A stretch of DNA of 64,000 nt from Eutrigla gurnardus (GCA_963514095.1 OY741284.1:9131835-9195834), one strand, 5' to 3'; shown: positions 1 to 11,888, numbered from the stretch's first letter. Numbers and translations: made by a program. Notes: generated by a model from the sequence alone, not told the origin.

Positions 1-83
1 TACTTGTGAAAAGAAGACTTCATGGCATGTTATATGATTACAACTATGAATACAGTTAGTCTAGACTCTGAACTGGTTTCACA

Positions 84-170
84 CCTTCGATAGCTCAGTT
101 GGTAGAGCGGAGGACTGTAGCGGTCATATCAGGCATCCTTAGGTCGCTGGTTCAAATCCGGCTCGAAGGA
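84..170 (+). tRNA. tRNA-Tyr (GTA), intron-containing, copy 1
   Basis: The sequence folds as a eukaryotic tRNA-Tyr: acceptor strands CCTTCGA and TCGAAGG pair, and the A box (TAGCTCAGTTGGTAGAGC) and B box (GGTTCAAATCC) are present. The anticodon GTA is at 117-119. A 14-nt intron (121-134) follows the base 3' of the anticodon, the standard place for tRNA-Tyr introns. Removing it leaves 73 nt before CCA addition. A T-run at 176-180 is a plausible Pol III terminator. The gene lies in a ttll1 intron on the same strand. Confidence 0.97.
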
Positions 171-425
171 GGAGGTTTTTAGAACCTGGAGCTAAAGCCC
201 ACAGTTAACAGTTAAATATAGTTAAACCTAATTGCTGTATATTATTCAGCATAGACTACACAAAAATGGCAATTCAAAGAAGGTGAGGTAGAAGGAATAG
301 AATTACATTTTTACCGATACCAATAATGTGTAAAAGATGTGAAGGTGAAGAAGTGGGTATTGTTTGAATGGTGAGAAGTATAGTTATCAGACATGATGGC
401 GCTTGTCAACAGCCCACACATGTCA

Positions 426-512
426 CCTTCGATAGCTCAGTTGGTAGAGCGGAGGACTGTAGTGGAACCACCAGGAATCCTTAGGTCGCTGGTTCAAATC
501 CGGCTCGAAGGA
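426..512 (+). tRNA. tRNA-Tyr (GTA), intron-containing, copy 2
   Basis: The mature part is identical to copy 1. The anticodon GTA is at 459-461, followed by a 14-nt intron (463-476) whose sequence differs from the other copies. TTTT at 518-521 is the likely Pol III terminator. Downstream flanking sequence resembles that of the decayed copy near 3053 and of copy 3, so this is a duplicated unit and not only a duplicated tRNA. Confidence 0.97.
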
Positions 513-1356
513 ATGACTTTTGACCAAATGTGGTGGAACATGTACTAAAGCATGTGAACCAAGGACGCTGTGTCATTGTAGAGATTGTGCCATGATATAA
601 CTAGATAACTAGCTGTGGAAGGAACAGCAGGACGTTATTGTTTTATCCTAACATGAAACAAAAATGTGTAATGTTGATATTTGCTGTTGTATATTGTGAT
701 ATTTATTGGATAATAATTGGAGAAAATTAGTTCTGTTTAAAGACAGTTTTATAATGTGTTTGTTGTCTCCAGTTACAATGCCTCAGTAAGAAGAAGGTAA
801 AGTAGTTAGAATAGTTGGAAATGTGCGAATGGGTTAAATTTGTCGAAATAACACTAAACATTTTAATAATGCCAATAGTTTTATTCGCTGTAAAGATGCA
901 TTTACTTCCTGGGGCTTTTATTTTGGAAAATGATGTCTATAAATCTTCTTTCACATCTCTTGTGCTAGAACCACATGCGGTGCAAAAATCCCTGCCCCAC
1001 ACATGTTGAAGCCTCCAGTCATTGTGTTTTTAGTCTGTTCCTGTTTGGAGGGCGTTTTTAGCATTCAGTGATTTCAGCTGGATAGCATAGCTGTAGAAAA
1101 AACACCTCAATGTGGGATTTTTGGTTTTGTTTTAGCACTCACCTTAATGCACATTTCCCTTTTCTTCAAAGTGATCTGACTCACTTCCCCTCTCTGGCCC
1201 CGACACACAAGCTACCGTGTGTCTCATCCAGTATAACAAACATTCATCCGGCTCAATCCTTCTCTATTGCATGAAAACGTCCCCAACATATCACAATCAC
1301 CCACGTGTAAGTCACTTCCTCTTCCTAATCCAGTTTCTGTCTTTTCTCTCTCCCAG
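513..1356 (+). other. ttll1 intron sequence, no gene seen
   Basis: This stretch joins the tRNA-Tyr region to the first visible ttll1 exon. It ends in a pyrimidine-rich tract and the AG acceptor at 1355-1356. No conserved ttll1 exon was recognised in it. The earlier ttll1 exons must lie to the left of the window. Confidence 0.6.
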
Positions 1357-4060
1357 CCTGTGATGAACAATGACAAGCACTGTTTTGAGTGTTACGGGTA
1401 TGACATCATTATCGATGACAAGCTTAAGCCATGGCTTATTGAGGTGAGTGATTTCACAAGAGGAGTTATATGGCACACATACACACCCAGAATTTTGTTC
1501 TACGATATAAAAATATTTTCTTGCAATTATCCTGTTGCATATTTTCCCAAGCCCAGATGCAAATTCTCATGCAACTCGAATCAACATCCGTTCAAGTTAC
1601 TAATTGAAACTCGGCTTTGAGATCTTTGTTCCTGCCAAGCCCCAAGACACTTAACATGCTTGCACAGTGACGCCACGTTCCTTTTCCTTGAGTGTGAAGC
1701 AACTTTAAATGCCCTCGAGGGTTGATCTTTGTGTGTGCCTATGTTTGGACGTGTGCTTTTCTGTATTCAAATGGGTGCTGCAGGTGTCTTTAACCCGTTC
1801 AGCGTACTATTCCAGCTGAAACACATTGCTGTTTTCACTGAGTAGCACCACATCATACAGAGCTAATCTTTAACTTAAAATAGGATGCCTCTGTCATCAC
1901 TGTATAATGTTTTTTACATTGTAAATATTGTGCTTGTCATGTGGCTGTCAAGTTTTACTGCACTCATTTTGGCAGCTGGGTTTCAAGGTTAGATCTGAAC
2001 TATTTCTGTTAACAGACACCTATCTGATCTATTTTGGGCAGCATAAGCAGCGAGGGACTGAAAAGTACATGTGCCACATATTAAGTTGGTTCATTATTCC
2101 TGCAAGTGTTCTTCTAAGCAAGGCCTAACAGAAGCTTAGAAGCTAAACTCTTTTCTGTCGTCAAGGAATTCATTGTTTGTGTTGCTGCTTCATCTCTGGG
2201 AACTCATGCTTCTTTGAATGTATGTTCATGAGCACTCCTGTTATTGCACCCCACTGTTACGGAAATATGTATGAGTTGAAGCAAGGAGACCTCTGGAGAT
2301 GGTAGATGTCTTACGCAGAAATATGGCCAATGTGAGACTCAACAGTGCAGTGCCAACCCCAAGTCTGCCTCCTGTCCCTCCTGGGAAAGCATTAAAGCCT
2401 TAGTTATCTTGAGGAAGCCGCCACGGCGTCTGTATTATGTCTAGGTTAAAGGTAAGAACTTTGTGTTCGGCCCTGAGAGACACGCTAGTGTCTTGTTTGT
2501 GACCTTGCCTCACCTGGAGAAGCACACACTTAAGATTAAATGTGAACCTATTCATAAAATGACATGTATTAATCTTACACTGAGGGAATCATAGAGAAAA
2601 TTCCTTCACACCCACCAGCAGAATTTCCTGTCCACTAAGAAATTCTTTGTGGGGATTGGAAGAAATGTGATGATCTCTGTATGGGTCCTACCTTCTCTTC
2701 AAATGTAAACACAGATATCTGTGTCCATGTCATTCTCAGGTCAATGCCTCTCCCTCGCTGACCTCCAGCACAGCCAACGACCGCATCCTGAAGTACAACC
2801 TCATCAACGACACCCTCAACATCGTCACGCCAAACGGGGACATCCCAGACTGCCGCTGGAATCGCAGCCCGCCCCGGGAGGCCCTGGGCAACTATCAAGT
2901 CCTGTGAGTGACATTTAAATCTATGGGTCGCATTCAGACAACGTAAGCAACCTCTAACTGTTCAGGAGGGCCACGTAGCTGCTAAAAGTATCAGTCAAAA
3001 GTGAAAGTGTAGCTTCCACAGTTACTTAGCTCTAGCAAGTGTCTATTTTAAAACTAGTGGAGGGTAGTGGAAATATCAGACATCGTTAGTTTGCTGGTTC
3101 AAATGTGACTTAAGGGAGAAGCTTTTAACTGTGTCTTATGGTACATTAGACAATCCCACCTGAATCAAGGACATGTTAAACTGTAGAGTTTTATTATGAT
3201 GAAAATACCTAAACGACCAATATATGTCATTCATAGCATTGATAGCAGCAATTAAGTTCAGTGTTTCCTCAGGCAAACACTTTTAGCTCTCTCAGCATTA
3301 AGAGTGGCTAAACAGCTGTCTAGTTCAGCCCATAAATGACAGTATTCACGTTGTCAAAAGACAAGTTGAGATCCTTTTACCCAGCAGGCAGGTTCCCTTC
3401 GATAGCTCAGTTGGTAGAGCGGAGGACTGTAGATGTTACACCAGAGATCCTTAGGTCGCTGGTTCAAATCCGGCTCGAAGGAGAAGCTTTTAAGCATTTC
3501 ATACTCCGCAGTCCTGCTGTACACAGATACCCTTAAACATGCTGTAAGTAATTAACCGGACTAGATAAGTAGTCAGGATAGTGTGTGTGGGTCTCTGACT
3601 TGAATACATTTCAAATTAGAGGTGCTGATTCACAAAGTTCACATGAAATTATTTGTTATGTTACAGCAATATGTGATGAACAGCAACTGAATGATGGCTG
3701 GTACATCCACCACACCCCTCCGCTCTACCAACTCCACGGTCAAAGTGCTGTAGCAATATTTCATTCTGTGTAAACACAATAGCGAGGGCAATGTGGGCTT
3801 AGTGCTTAGCAGGGTATTGTTTGAATAAAGCACCTTGTTTACATAATCCATAGTTCAGGGAGCAAGAGGAGTTCCCTCACACGTATTTCTTCCCTGCATT
3901 ATTGCTCCGAATCCCTCTGCGTGTCACCAGGTACGATGAGGAGCAGGCGCAGAGTGAGAATGCAGAGCGTGACCTGCGGAGCCGCTCGGGTCAGTCCCTA
4001 GGGTCAAAGGGCACCAAGGGGAGTGCCGGCGTTCGCCCGGCTGCCGCCACCTGGAAGTGA
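1357..4060 (+). CDS. ttll1: Tubulin polyglutamylase TTLL1, C-terminal three exons (partial)
   Basis: Coding exons are 1357-1443, 2740-2903 and 3931-4060, with the TGA stop at 4058-4060. They encode the last 126 residues or so. TTLL1 is the catalytic subunit of the tubulin polyglutamylase complex, which adds glutamate chains to tubulin in cilia, sperm tails and neurons. The first exon reads MNNDKHCFECYGYDIIIDD and continues across the splice into LIEVNASPSL. This is the conserved ATP-grasp segment of the TTL family, where the Glu and Asn are the expected Mg-ATP ligands. The protein ends TWK, like human TTLL1. All junctions are GT-AG and in phase. The 5' part of the gene is beyond the left edge. 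tRNA-Tyr genes occupy its introns. The neighbour pacsin2 follows in the same direction, as in human 22q13.2. Confidence 0.96.
3053..3116 (+). pseudogene. Decayed tRNA-Tyr copy
   Basis: The right half reads TAG, then a 14-nt intron-like stretch, then a diverged ATCCTTAGGTCGCTGGTTCAAATCC region and a degraded acceptor strand. GCTGGTTCAAAT (B box) is intact, but several stem bases are changed and the left half is hardly recognisable. The bases after it (GGAGAAGCTTTTAA) match those after the intact copy at 3396-3482, which supports common descent. It should not fold into a working tRNA. Confidence 0.8.
3396..3482 (+). tRNA. tRNA-Tyr (GTA), intron-containing, copy 3
   Basis: The mature sequence is identical to the copies at 84 and 426. 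Anticodon GTA is at 3429-3431 and the 14-nt intron is 3433-3446. The intron again differs in sequence from the other copies. TTTT at 3488-3491 is the likely terminator. The gene lies in the last ttll1 intron on the coding strand. Confidence 0.97.
3695..3752 (-). pseudogene. Inverted 5' fragment of a tRNA-Tyr gene
   Basis: Read on the minus strand, 3732-3717 gives GTTGGTAGAGCGGAGG, a 16-base perfect match to the D-arm and anticodon-stem region of the nearby tRNA-Tyr genes. Diverged matches continue on both sides. The B box and 3' acceptor strand are not recognisable. It is best read as a broken copy in the opposite direction to the others. Confidence 0.7.
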
Positions 4061-5880
4061 GGTGGTGTTGCTGACTCTTAATGACTTCCAGTTCATTATA
4101 ACAGGGTCTAACAGTGGGGCACAAGGGGATGAAAAAGAACCCGATTTAAAAAAAAAAAATGTTTTTATCCCAGCTATTCAACAGAGGACTGCTCCCTGTC
4201 TCCACATTTCACTGAGAGTTCACAGGGAGCGACAACTCTACCGCTGGAGGGGAGGAAAATCAACAATGTGGTCGTGTGTGGAGAGTTTAAAGGCTGGCGT
4301 TTGGCGTTTGTTTGTATGAATGACTAACTGAAAATGTAGATGTTATGTTGATGCTGGGGTCAATGTCTCAACAGCAGCAGCGACGACAGTTCCCACCCGA
4401 GCTCAAGCTCCCGATTACGTTCAGGAGAACCTTCCCAAAATACTAAATGACAGAATGGGAGAAACACGGACGATAACTTGATAGAGGAAATTCAAAAAGA
4501 AGATCCCTCTCCTTGGATGACTGTGGATGGTAGAACGGAAAACCCACAAATGAAAAGGAAGTTGTGTTACAAACATCAATGGGATTGAAATCCAACGTGA
4601 ACAAGGATGATCACAGCAACCTGAACTATGCATGTTTACTGAGTCCAGACACTTAAACTAGACCCACCATGCAGGTGCTAAAAAAGAAGGAGCTCTGTGA
4701 GAAGTGACCTGGAAAAAGCAAGATAGAGGGATCTAACTAATAAAAAGAGTATAAAGATACAATACTGATAATTAGCAGTACTAAATGTGTATAGAAAGCA
4801 AAAATAATTTAATAATGTTTTTTTATATGTTTATTATTGGTATGCAGGGGGAGTTAATTAAGATTGATTGTATTCAGTGCTGAACCCCATTGCACTTTTT
4901 ACTTACTTTTTGCTTGAATATTAAATAGATAAGTTGCATTTTGAGTTATTGTCAGATCTGCTGCACATCTAAAATCTTAAATATTAATGTGTTGGGAATG
5001 TATGCATTCTTAGCTGCCAGCTGTTTATTTCCTGTAACTACTGACATAGTTACAAAGCTTTAGCTTTTAGAGCCATTTGTAAAGAATGTATCATTTAAAT
5101 AATGATTAAGGTGAATTTAAAGCAACCAGATTGTGATTAAATAAAACTCTCAATGCTGAAACAACATTTTCCGGCCCTACTCTGAAATAAAATCCCTTTG
5201 GTGCTTTACAAAATCTAATTGTCGAATCTCGGTGGGAAATAATAAACCGGAGGAAAATTCTCTATTATACGATGTGATGGAATTGGTTATGCTTTGTTTG
5301 TTTCCTGTCATTTTGGTAAGGGGACCCTTTATAGCCTTTGATGAATCTAATCTGTTGAGATTAATCAGAGGTCAATCCTTCAAAAGCCAAATGACCTTTA
5401 TGTTCTTGCTGTTACTTGTAATAAAGTAAAGCCTCTGCATGGCACCCTTCATGCTGATGAAGGTCTGACACCCTCCCACCACACCAAACTTATTGAGAGG
5501 TGAATTCAGGTCTGTGTCAAATAAGGAACTGGGTCAACATGAGGCTAGGTTGCTGCTGGGTTTCTTTTCTTTAGTGTGGTTCTAAACTGTGCTGCTTATG
5601 TTGTACATGACATGAAGCTTTTATGTTTGTAGGTTTTTGCTGTCTTGATATGTCTCTGTATGAGAAATGTATTGTTTTCTTTTACTTTGTGTCCACCTTT
5701 CAATATAATATCCATATTGGTGCTGCCTTGAGAATAAATAATGTTCATTTTAGAGTGGATTTTTTTGTGTGTGGACAGTTCTTATGTCCTCTCTCACTTC
5801 ACATATATACTGTAGGCATATATATATAATTAGTTTATATTTTTTTCACCGGGATAAAGTAACCAGCAGTAACCAGAAAA
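4061..5880 (+). other. ttll1 3' UTR and spacer
   Basis: AT-rich non-coding sequence follows the ttll1 stop. Candidate polyadenylation signals AATAAA are at 5140-5145 and 5186-5191, and there are others further on, so the real transcript end cannot be fixed from sequence alone. No conserved coding sequence was recognised. Confidence 0.5.
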
Positions 5881-5890
5881 ACTTTTCATG

Positions 5891-5985
5891 GGATGTGACG
5901 TCAGACCGCCGCCGCGCCTCTCAGCGCATAGAGTTTACATGATTAAGCTATCCAGTCTTAAAGCACTACAAGGGCGGAAGTAAGG
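5891..5985. promoter_or_regulatory. Isolated CpG-rich patch with a perfect CRE
   Basis: A perfect cAMP-response element TGACGTCA is at 5896-5903. CpG-dense bases follow, and then a GGGCGGAAG stretch (Sp1/ETS-like) near 5971. The surroundings are AT-rich. It lies about 0.5 kb before the apparent pacsin2 first exon and could be an upstream or alternative pacsin2 promoter. No start site can be proved here. Confidence 0.4.
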
Positions 5986-6379
5986 TGATTTAAAAAGTAA
6001 AGATTCTTACACTTGCTGTGATGCCTCTGCTGCTTGGACAAACGTAACCTATTCAAGTTGTTCGGAATTAATTTAACGTTATATTTAAGTAATATAAGCC
6101 TAATATAATACCTTATGATATGTGTTATTCATACACACACCCTTATTCTATTTGTGGATTAGAATTGCTATTGATTCATATGTAAATTGCATGTTGTAGC
6201 CAGTTGAGGTGGACCGAATGTAATAAACTCAACTGTACAACTCTTTGACAGCCTTACATAAATACATATTTCATAAAGTGATCACTTTGAAAAGCTCAAT
6301 ATGCATTAATAATTAATTTAATTAAAAAATAAATGTTGGTGTAAAGGACAATATTTCCCAAATGTAATGGAGTAAAGGT

Positions 6380-6583
6380 ATACCGTCTTATTTTGAAAAT
6401 GTCGACCGGATGCTGTACACCGCGCTGTGGCTAACTGACTACTGCTGGGTCTGTCAGTCGGTCGATCGATGGTGCCGCTGCTGAGCAGAAAGACGGGCCA
6501 AAAGATTTGTAAGTGGGCACCCACCGAGCGAATTAACACGTTCGGTTGAACCTAAACCGTCAAGAGGACTTAACCTGTGCCAG
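6380..6583 (+). promoter_or_regulatory. pacsin2: Probable pacsin2 promoter and non-coding first exon
   Basis: This CpG-containing segment ends in a near-perfect splice donor, CAG followed by GTAAGC, at 6583/6584. The coding exon of pacsin2 at 13495 begins with a splice acceptor and has 35 nt of 5' UTR before its ATG. An upstream non-coding exon is therefore required, and this is the best candidate. The transcription start itself is not determined. Confidence 0.5.
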
Positions 6584-7261
6584 GTAAGCTCAAACCGAGA
6601 CGTTTAACGTTTACCAGTTAACTTTTTACCAAAGGGGCTGTGGCTAATTCGCTAACATTTGAGCTATGGGGCTAACGTTAAAAGTTCAGTTACTTCCCGA
6701 TGGGAGGGGATTGGTACCGTGGTCGTGAAAGTCTGATATAAATTTGGTAAAAGCTACGATAATGATAGTCATTCACTGACTTCGGGTGTGTTGTAAGATA
6801 TCAGATAAAAGTGAAACTCGTTCACCGTTGACGGGTCTATCAGACAGCTGCAGTAATTTGGGTATTTCGGGGATAGCACCGTTAGGTCGTAGTTTGATCA
6901 ATGTCGGACTTTTTGGTTGTTGTCAACCGGGCTGATCCGGTGTTTTATCCTAGCTGTCTACTTTTCTCGGGCAGAGAGACTAACGTTGGTTTCATTGCCC
7001 GGAGTGATAAAGGGCGGGGCACGCTTCGCTAGTCAAGATAAGCTCCTGGTCCGTGTCATGTCACTCTGAACGGTGTGCTCACAACATGATTTAAATATTC
7101 TATATAGAGAGAAAGATGGCTAAGTTACTGCAGGCTCCTCGCTCAGCCCAGGCATCGTTTTAAATTGCGCAGTGCCAGCTTGTTGCCAAGTTCTGTACTG
7201 CAAACCCCCAAGTACAGAAAGACGTGTTAGAGTTGTCATTAAAGTGGGGGCGTTGGTGGCT

Positions 7262-7327
7262 GTAATATATATTATATATATTATATTATATTATATTATA
7301 TTATATTATATTATATTATATATTACA
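7262..7327. repeat. TTATA pentanucleotide microsatellite with palindromic ends
   Basis: The core is repeated TTATA units. It is entered by CTGTAATATATA and left by TATATATTACAG, which are reverse complements. The whole tract could extrude as an AT-rich cruciform. Confidence 0.9.
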
Positions 7328-7819
7328 GTCAAATCCGGGTCACGAGGTTATTAATGCTAACGTTCAGCAGGGAGCTGTGAGCCCGGCCTAAGTTTTGAGT
7401 ATGACAAATAGCCAGTGTACTCGTGATTTTGCCATGAATCAATGGAAGTTATCAGTCATCGCAGTCATGCAGCTGGAGCATTTAGACATGCCCAGTGGGG
7501 GCAAGGTGTTTTTTTATATTTATATATATAAATGGTGGGTTGTGTCTGTTTGGTAGTAGTGTTGTCAAGGTAAAGCAGTAGTGAAAGCTGTGTGGTTCCT
7601 TTTTTTCTGGGGGGGGGGGCATGTGAAGTAGTTGGTCTCTGAACCGAGCTAAACTTAGACTGGGTACACCAAGTTAGGCTGAAGGCACTGCTCTCCATTT
7701 AGACGGATCTTTTATTGGTGTATTCTTCAAGGGCACATGTGCAGCAGTGAGAGGGATATTATATAAGCTGTTGTCCCGCAGAAATGTTTTTAAATAAAAA
7801 ATGGCAAATAATCCTCATT

Positions 7820-7925
7820 TAAAGTTGTTACCTTGGGCTGCAATGAGATATTTTCTGGCATTTAATAGACTAAATGAGTGAGAAAAATAGTCAGCAAATG
7901 AAAATCGCTGTTAGTTGCAACCCTT
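7820..7925. repeat. Remnant of a teleost hAT-like MITE
   Basis: The words ACCTTGGGCT, ATTTTCTGGCATTTAATAGAC and the end TTAGTTGCAACCCTT match a small non-autonomous DNA repeat that I recognise from many teleost genomes. Family assignment is from memory of the consensus and not from a search. Confidence 0.55.
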
Positions 7926-8994
7926 AATCACAGGCCTTGTGATCAATGTAAACACAGTAAAGCAGCAGAACACTTCAAATGCCTAAATCAGATGATTAGT
8001 TCCTCTGTGATTTTTGTCTTTGTGAGAAGATCGTTAACAGTATAGAGAGAGACCATCATAGGTCACAGGGTTAGTGGATGACTTTTGTTCATGGCACTTT
8101 CCTGAAACGTCTGCAGCTTTAAATGCATCACATGAGACTATGCGTACAGAACAGGGGGCTTCCACAGGAAAAAGTGCATTTGCCCGCCGGTGACGTAAGG
8201 ATCTCCCCTTCCCTGTCATGTAATACTGAGTTTCCCTCCATTATGTTCCTCACTGTGCTGCTGGCGTGTCCAGTGGAAAATGCTTGAAAGTGTGGAACAA
8301 ACGCCATTGTTTGTCCCTGACCACGGTGCGAGGGGTTTTTGAGCAGGCGGACTGGTCAGTGGTGTTGAGGCTACAGTTCATCTGGTGTTGATGGACCAAC
8401 GTTTTTATTGTATGGCTCTGTCAGTGAGCTCTCTAAGGCTAGAGTGAGTAACCGAGAGGCTCCACATTGGAACTCCTGTGAGATCAACAGTCCCATACAG
8501 CTGTTGGACTCACATGAGGAAGGAGGGCAGAGGTGAATGACTGATGGGGAAAGAAAATCAAGGTCGCGACCTGGCGATTGCCATGGAAACTTATGACCTT
8601 CAAGCTTGTGTGCGAGTGTGCAACAAGAGGGGAAGAAGCAAAGGAATGATTATATTTTGTTCTCTCTTAGTTCAGTCGGGATTTAGCAATGTCCTGCTGT
8701 GAAACTGCAATATTGAAGGGATAGATCAGCTCAGCTGCACTCCCTGCCTGTGGGATATTGCCGGCGCTTTATGCAACAAAGGAAGGAAATGGAAACTAGC
8801 AAAAAAAATATCACCCTTGCTTAGATAAGCAATTTTCATGCGATTAAGCCATTGAGGCACTGGCATAGTAGTATTTTTTAACTTGCCTGTTATGTTATCG
8901 CATTTTCTTCTTTCAGTCCCCATGATTAGCATCAACCTGATGATTTAAGTGAATTCAGCGCGTTTTCCTTTTTCCTTTTAATTTCAATTAACAA

Positions 8995-9080
8995 AGAAAA
9001 TGTTATGGGCATTTTTCAGTATTTGATGACATTTGACCTACCAAACAATTAAAAGATAAAAGGCCTGCAGATTATTCAAT
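8995..9080. repeat. Remnant of the same teleost MITE family
   Basis: The stretch TTATGGGCATTTTTCAGTAT and the following ATTTGACCTACCAAACAATT resemble the interior of the family seen at 7820-7925. The copy is diverged and its ends are unclear. Confidence 0.45.
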
Positions 9081-11864
9081 ACTGGCTGTGGCTGCTACGA
9101 TGATCTACTATGACATAAGATGAAAGCCATGTAGCAAATAATCACATTTGAGTGACAAAGTTATTTTGCTATGGCTCGACTAATCAAGTAATTGACAAAT
9201 ATTTTTCATCTGTAATTGTCAGCAGATATCTATCCTGAACCATGAAACCAGCTGGATAGAAAGGGAGTAGTCGGTTCCTCCTGTTTTTAAATAAGTATTT
9301 CATTTTAATTCCTTCTCATTTAGACAGAACCCATACGCGTTGCCGCTTGCTTACATTGGCAATCATGCAGACAAAGCTGAGAGGTCTCGATATTTAGCAG
9401 GAAACTGAATGTGAGACCGCAGCCCTCAGGATAACTCCACTAACTGTGCACACATTTCCCCTCTCCAGCAGTTACTGATTAGTAGGTGAAATGTTGAGAT
9501 TGTGTGACATTACCGTGCTGATGTCCTTGCTATAGTCTGATGATAAGAATTTGTTCTGCAGTGACCCGCCTCAATCACTACAGTTTGAATAACACAACCT
9601 CCCGCATCTTTATGGGCAGAATGTGCTAGGAAATGGGATTCATCTGAAGTCTGTGACAAAATACCACTCAGGTTGGTTTCCTGGCACTCTGACTATATTT
9701 TTCACTCACTAACTTAAAACACACACAGCTTCAGGGCAGGTATGCCTGTGCCTGTCAGGTGTGTGTGTATATGCGTGTGCTCATCTCTGCTGTCTGTATC
9801 CTGTTGTTTCCTGCTCCTCAGCTCCATTCATGTCTCTGTGTGACGACCCCCAAAGCACTCAGGGAAACATAAACACGGGGTGAATAGATGGTACGCTGGT
9901 GGTTTGTGGGTAACAACTTTGCCCTGCCATCTTTCAAACACTTTGCATATTTGGTTGGCTTCTTTATCCATCTACAATTTTCCCCTCGTGGTGTTTGTCA
10001 AGGTCGCTGGCCTCATGTCCATTACCAACAGCAAAGACGTTTTAGCATGTTTTTATAACAGACACGGTCATCATTTGCTTTTTGCTGTCTCACTATCTGC
10101 CTCTCCTCCACCCTTTAGCCTGCAGCTGGTCTCGTGCAGCTGTTGCTCTGAATCATCATCATTCACAAACCAACAATATTTGTTAACCCTAATCGTACTT
10201 CGAAACAGCGACGTCGTCCTCGTCTGTGCAAATGTGCCTCCAACTTTGTGATACGAGATGTGTAAGTGAGTGGATTGAAGGCATGGAAGCATTGAGGAAT
10301 GCGTTCGTTCACTTCATTCTTAAGGCCGCCGTCAGCAGCCGAATACCAGCATGCTCGGTACATTTACTTATCAGACTTCAGTGGATATCATTGTTGTCTT
10401 TGATTATGTAATCACTAAGCCTGTAAACTAAGAACCCCATTTCAGGTTTCTGCAGCCTTGATGAAATCATACATTTGTTGGCAAGAAAGTTTTTTTGTGT
10501 TTATTAGTTACTTCAAATTTGAGATGACAATAACACAATGCCAGATGGCAATTAGTTAATTTTACATTCTCTACAGATCTCCCTTGTTCCCATGTGTTTT
10601 CGGTTGTGCATAGCATCAGACAGGGATGGATTTCTCTTGTGTTCTCCTGTCGAGTGACAGATTAAGTGGACTTCAGACCCGGCCTTAGTCAACAGCATTG
10701 TTTACAGTCATGGGTCAAGCTGCGTTCAATTGTTTAACACAGTCCTCCATGTCCTACAGAACCAAGGGTGTCCAGACGGTTGTTCCTGTTTGCTGTTGAT
10801 TACATCAGGGCTGGGAAATAGCTTTTGTGGTGAAGGAATGGCCAACACACTTTTGTGGTTTAATATTTTTTGAGGGTGGGAAGTCCTTTCCGATATTTGT
10901 GTCCCTATGAGGTTGTATTATAAATTCTTCCAGTAGAGCAACTTGATTTAAAAATGGACTACCAGAACATATGGGGGTTTAATGTCAGACGACGTGTTGC
11001 CATGTTTAGAGTCGTTATTTGTGGCTCGTTCCATGTGTCCCTTGTCAGGCCCCTGTTGTGCCGCAGCAGTGATTCGAGAATGAAGAATATGGACATCTGG
11101 TGGGGATTGGCCAAAGGGATGACAGGAGGGCTGGGCTCGATAGTGCGTGATCTTTCATGTTGAGAAATAGACTCTCATGGGTTTTCTTTTTCTATTACGC
11201 ACACACCTCGTGCAGAATTAGACTGTGATGGATTTCTGGCAATCCACATATTACATTAGTATCGTTATTAAAGCCAGTCAGGGGTTCAAGCAACAGAACA
11301 TTCTGGACTTTTACCCTTTATGTACAGTTCACATATATTTCGCCTTCAACAAATATTGCACCTCCTGCTATTAGAAAATCAATCAAATTGATTATTTGTG
11401 CAGCCGTGCTCACATTTGAAGATGTCGAGCCAGGGACGCTTTGGCATATTTTGAAAATAAAACCAATTATCAAAGTTGCTGCAAATCGATGTTTCGATTA
11501 ATTATGTTTTGACTCTAAATATGTAATAATAAAATAATATTTTTTTCCTTTTTTGCTACACTGTCGTTACAATAATTTAGTGATATAACCTAGATGTTTG
11601 ATGTTGTGGTCTTCAAGGCTGTACAATAACAGTCAAGAGATAAACTGTTATGAACTCATTTAGCTACTTTGCTGTATAAGGAAGATAAAATTATTGGGTC
11701 AAGTAAAATGTGTGTTTTTCTGTGTTTGGCCGTTTGACTGACCTGATTGTAAACTACAAACACAGTTAAAGGAAGGATTGTTCCCCAGCTAGCAGTGACC
11801 ACAATACCACCCTCTGTCCAATTCCTGCCCTGGAGGGCACGGGCCACTGACCATTGGCCACCAT

Positions 11865-11888
11865 ACACACACACACACACACACACAC
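11865..11888. repeat. CA dinucleotide microsatellite
   Basis: Twelve uninterrupted AC units in pacsin2 intron 1. Confidence 0.95.

Noticed and set aside
1267..1620. A 117-codon open frame starting before the ttll1 exon
   Set aside because: Only 1357-1443 matches TTLL1. The frame on either side is intron read-through past good splice sites.
9880..10251. A 123-codon open frame in pacsin2 intron 1
   Set aside because: No recognisable domain, no splice or promoter context, and low-complexity composition. It is likely chance.
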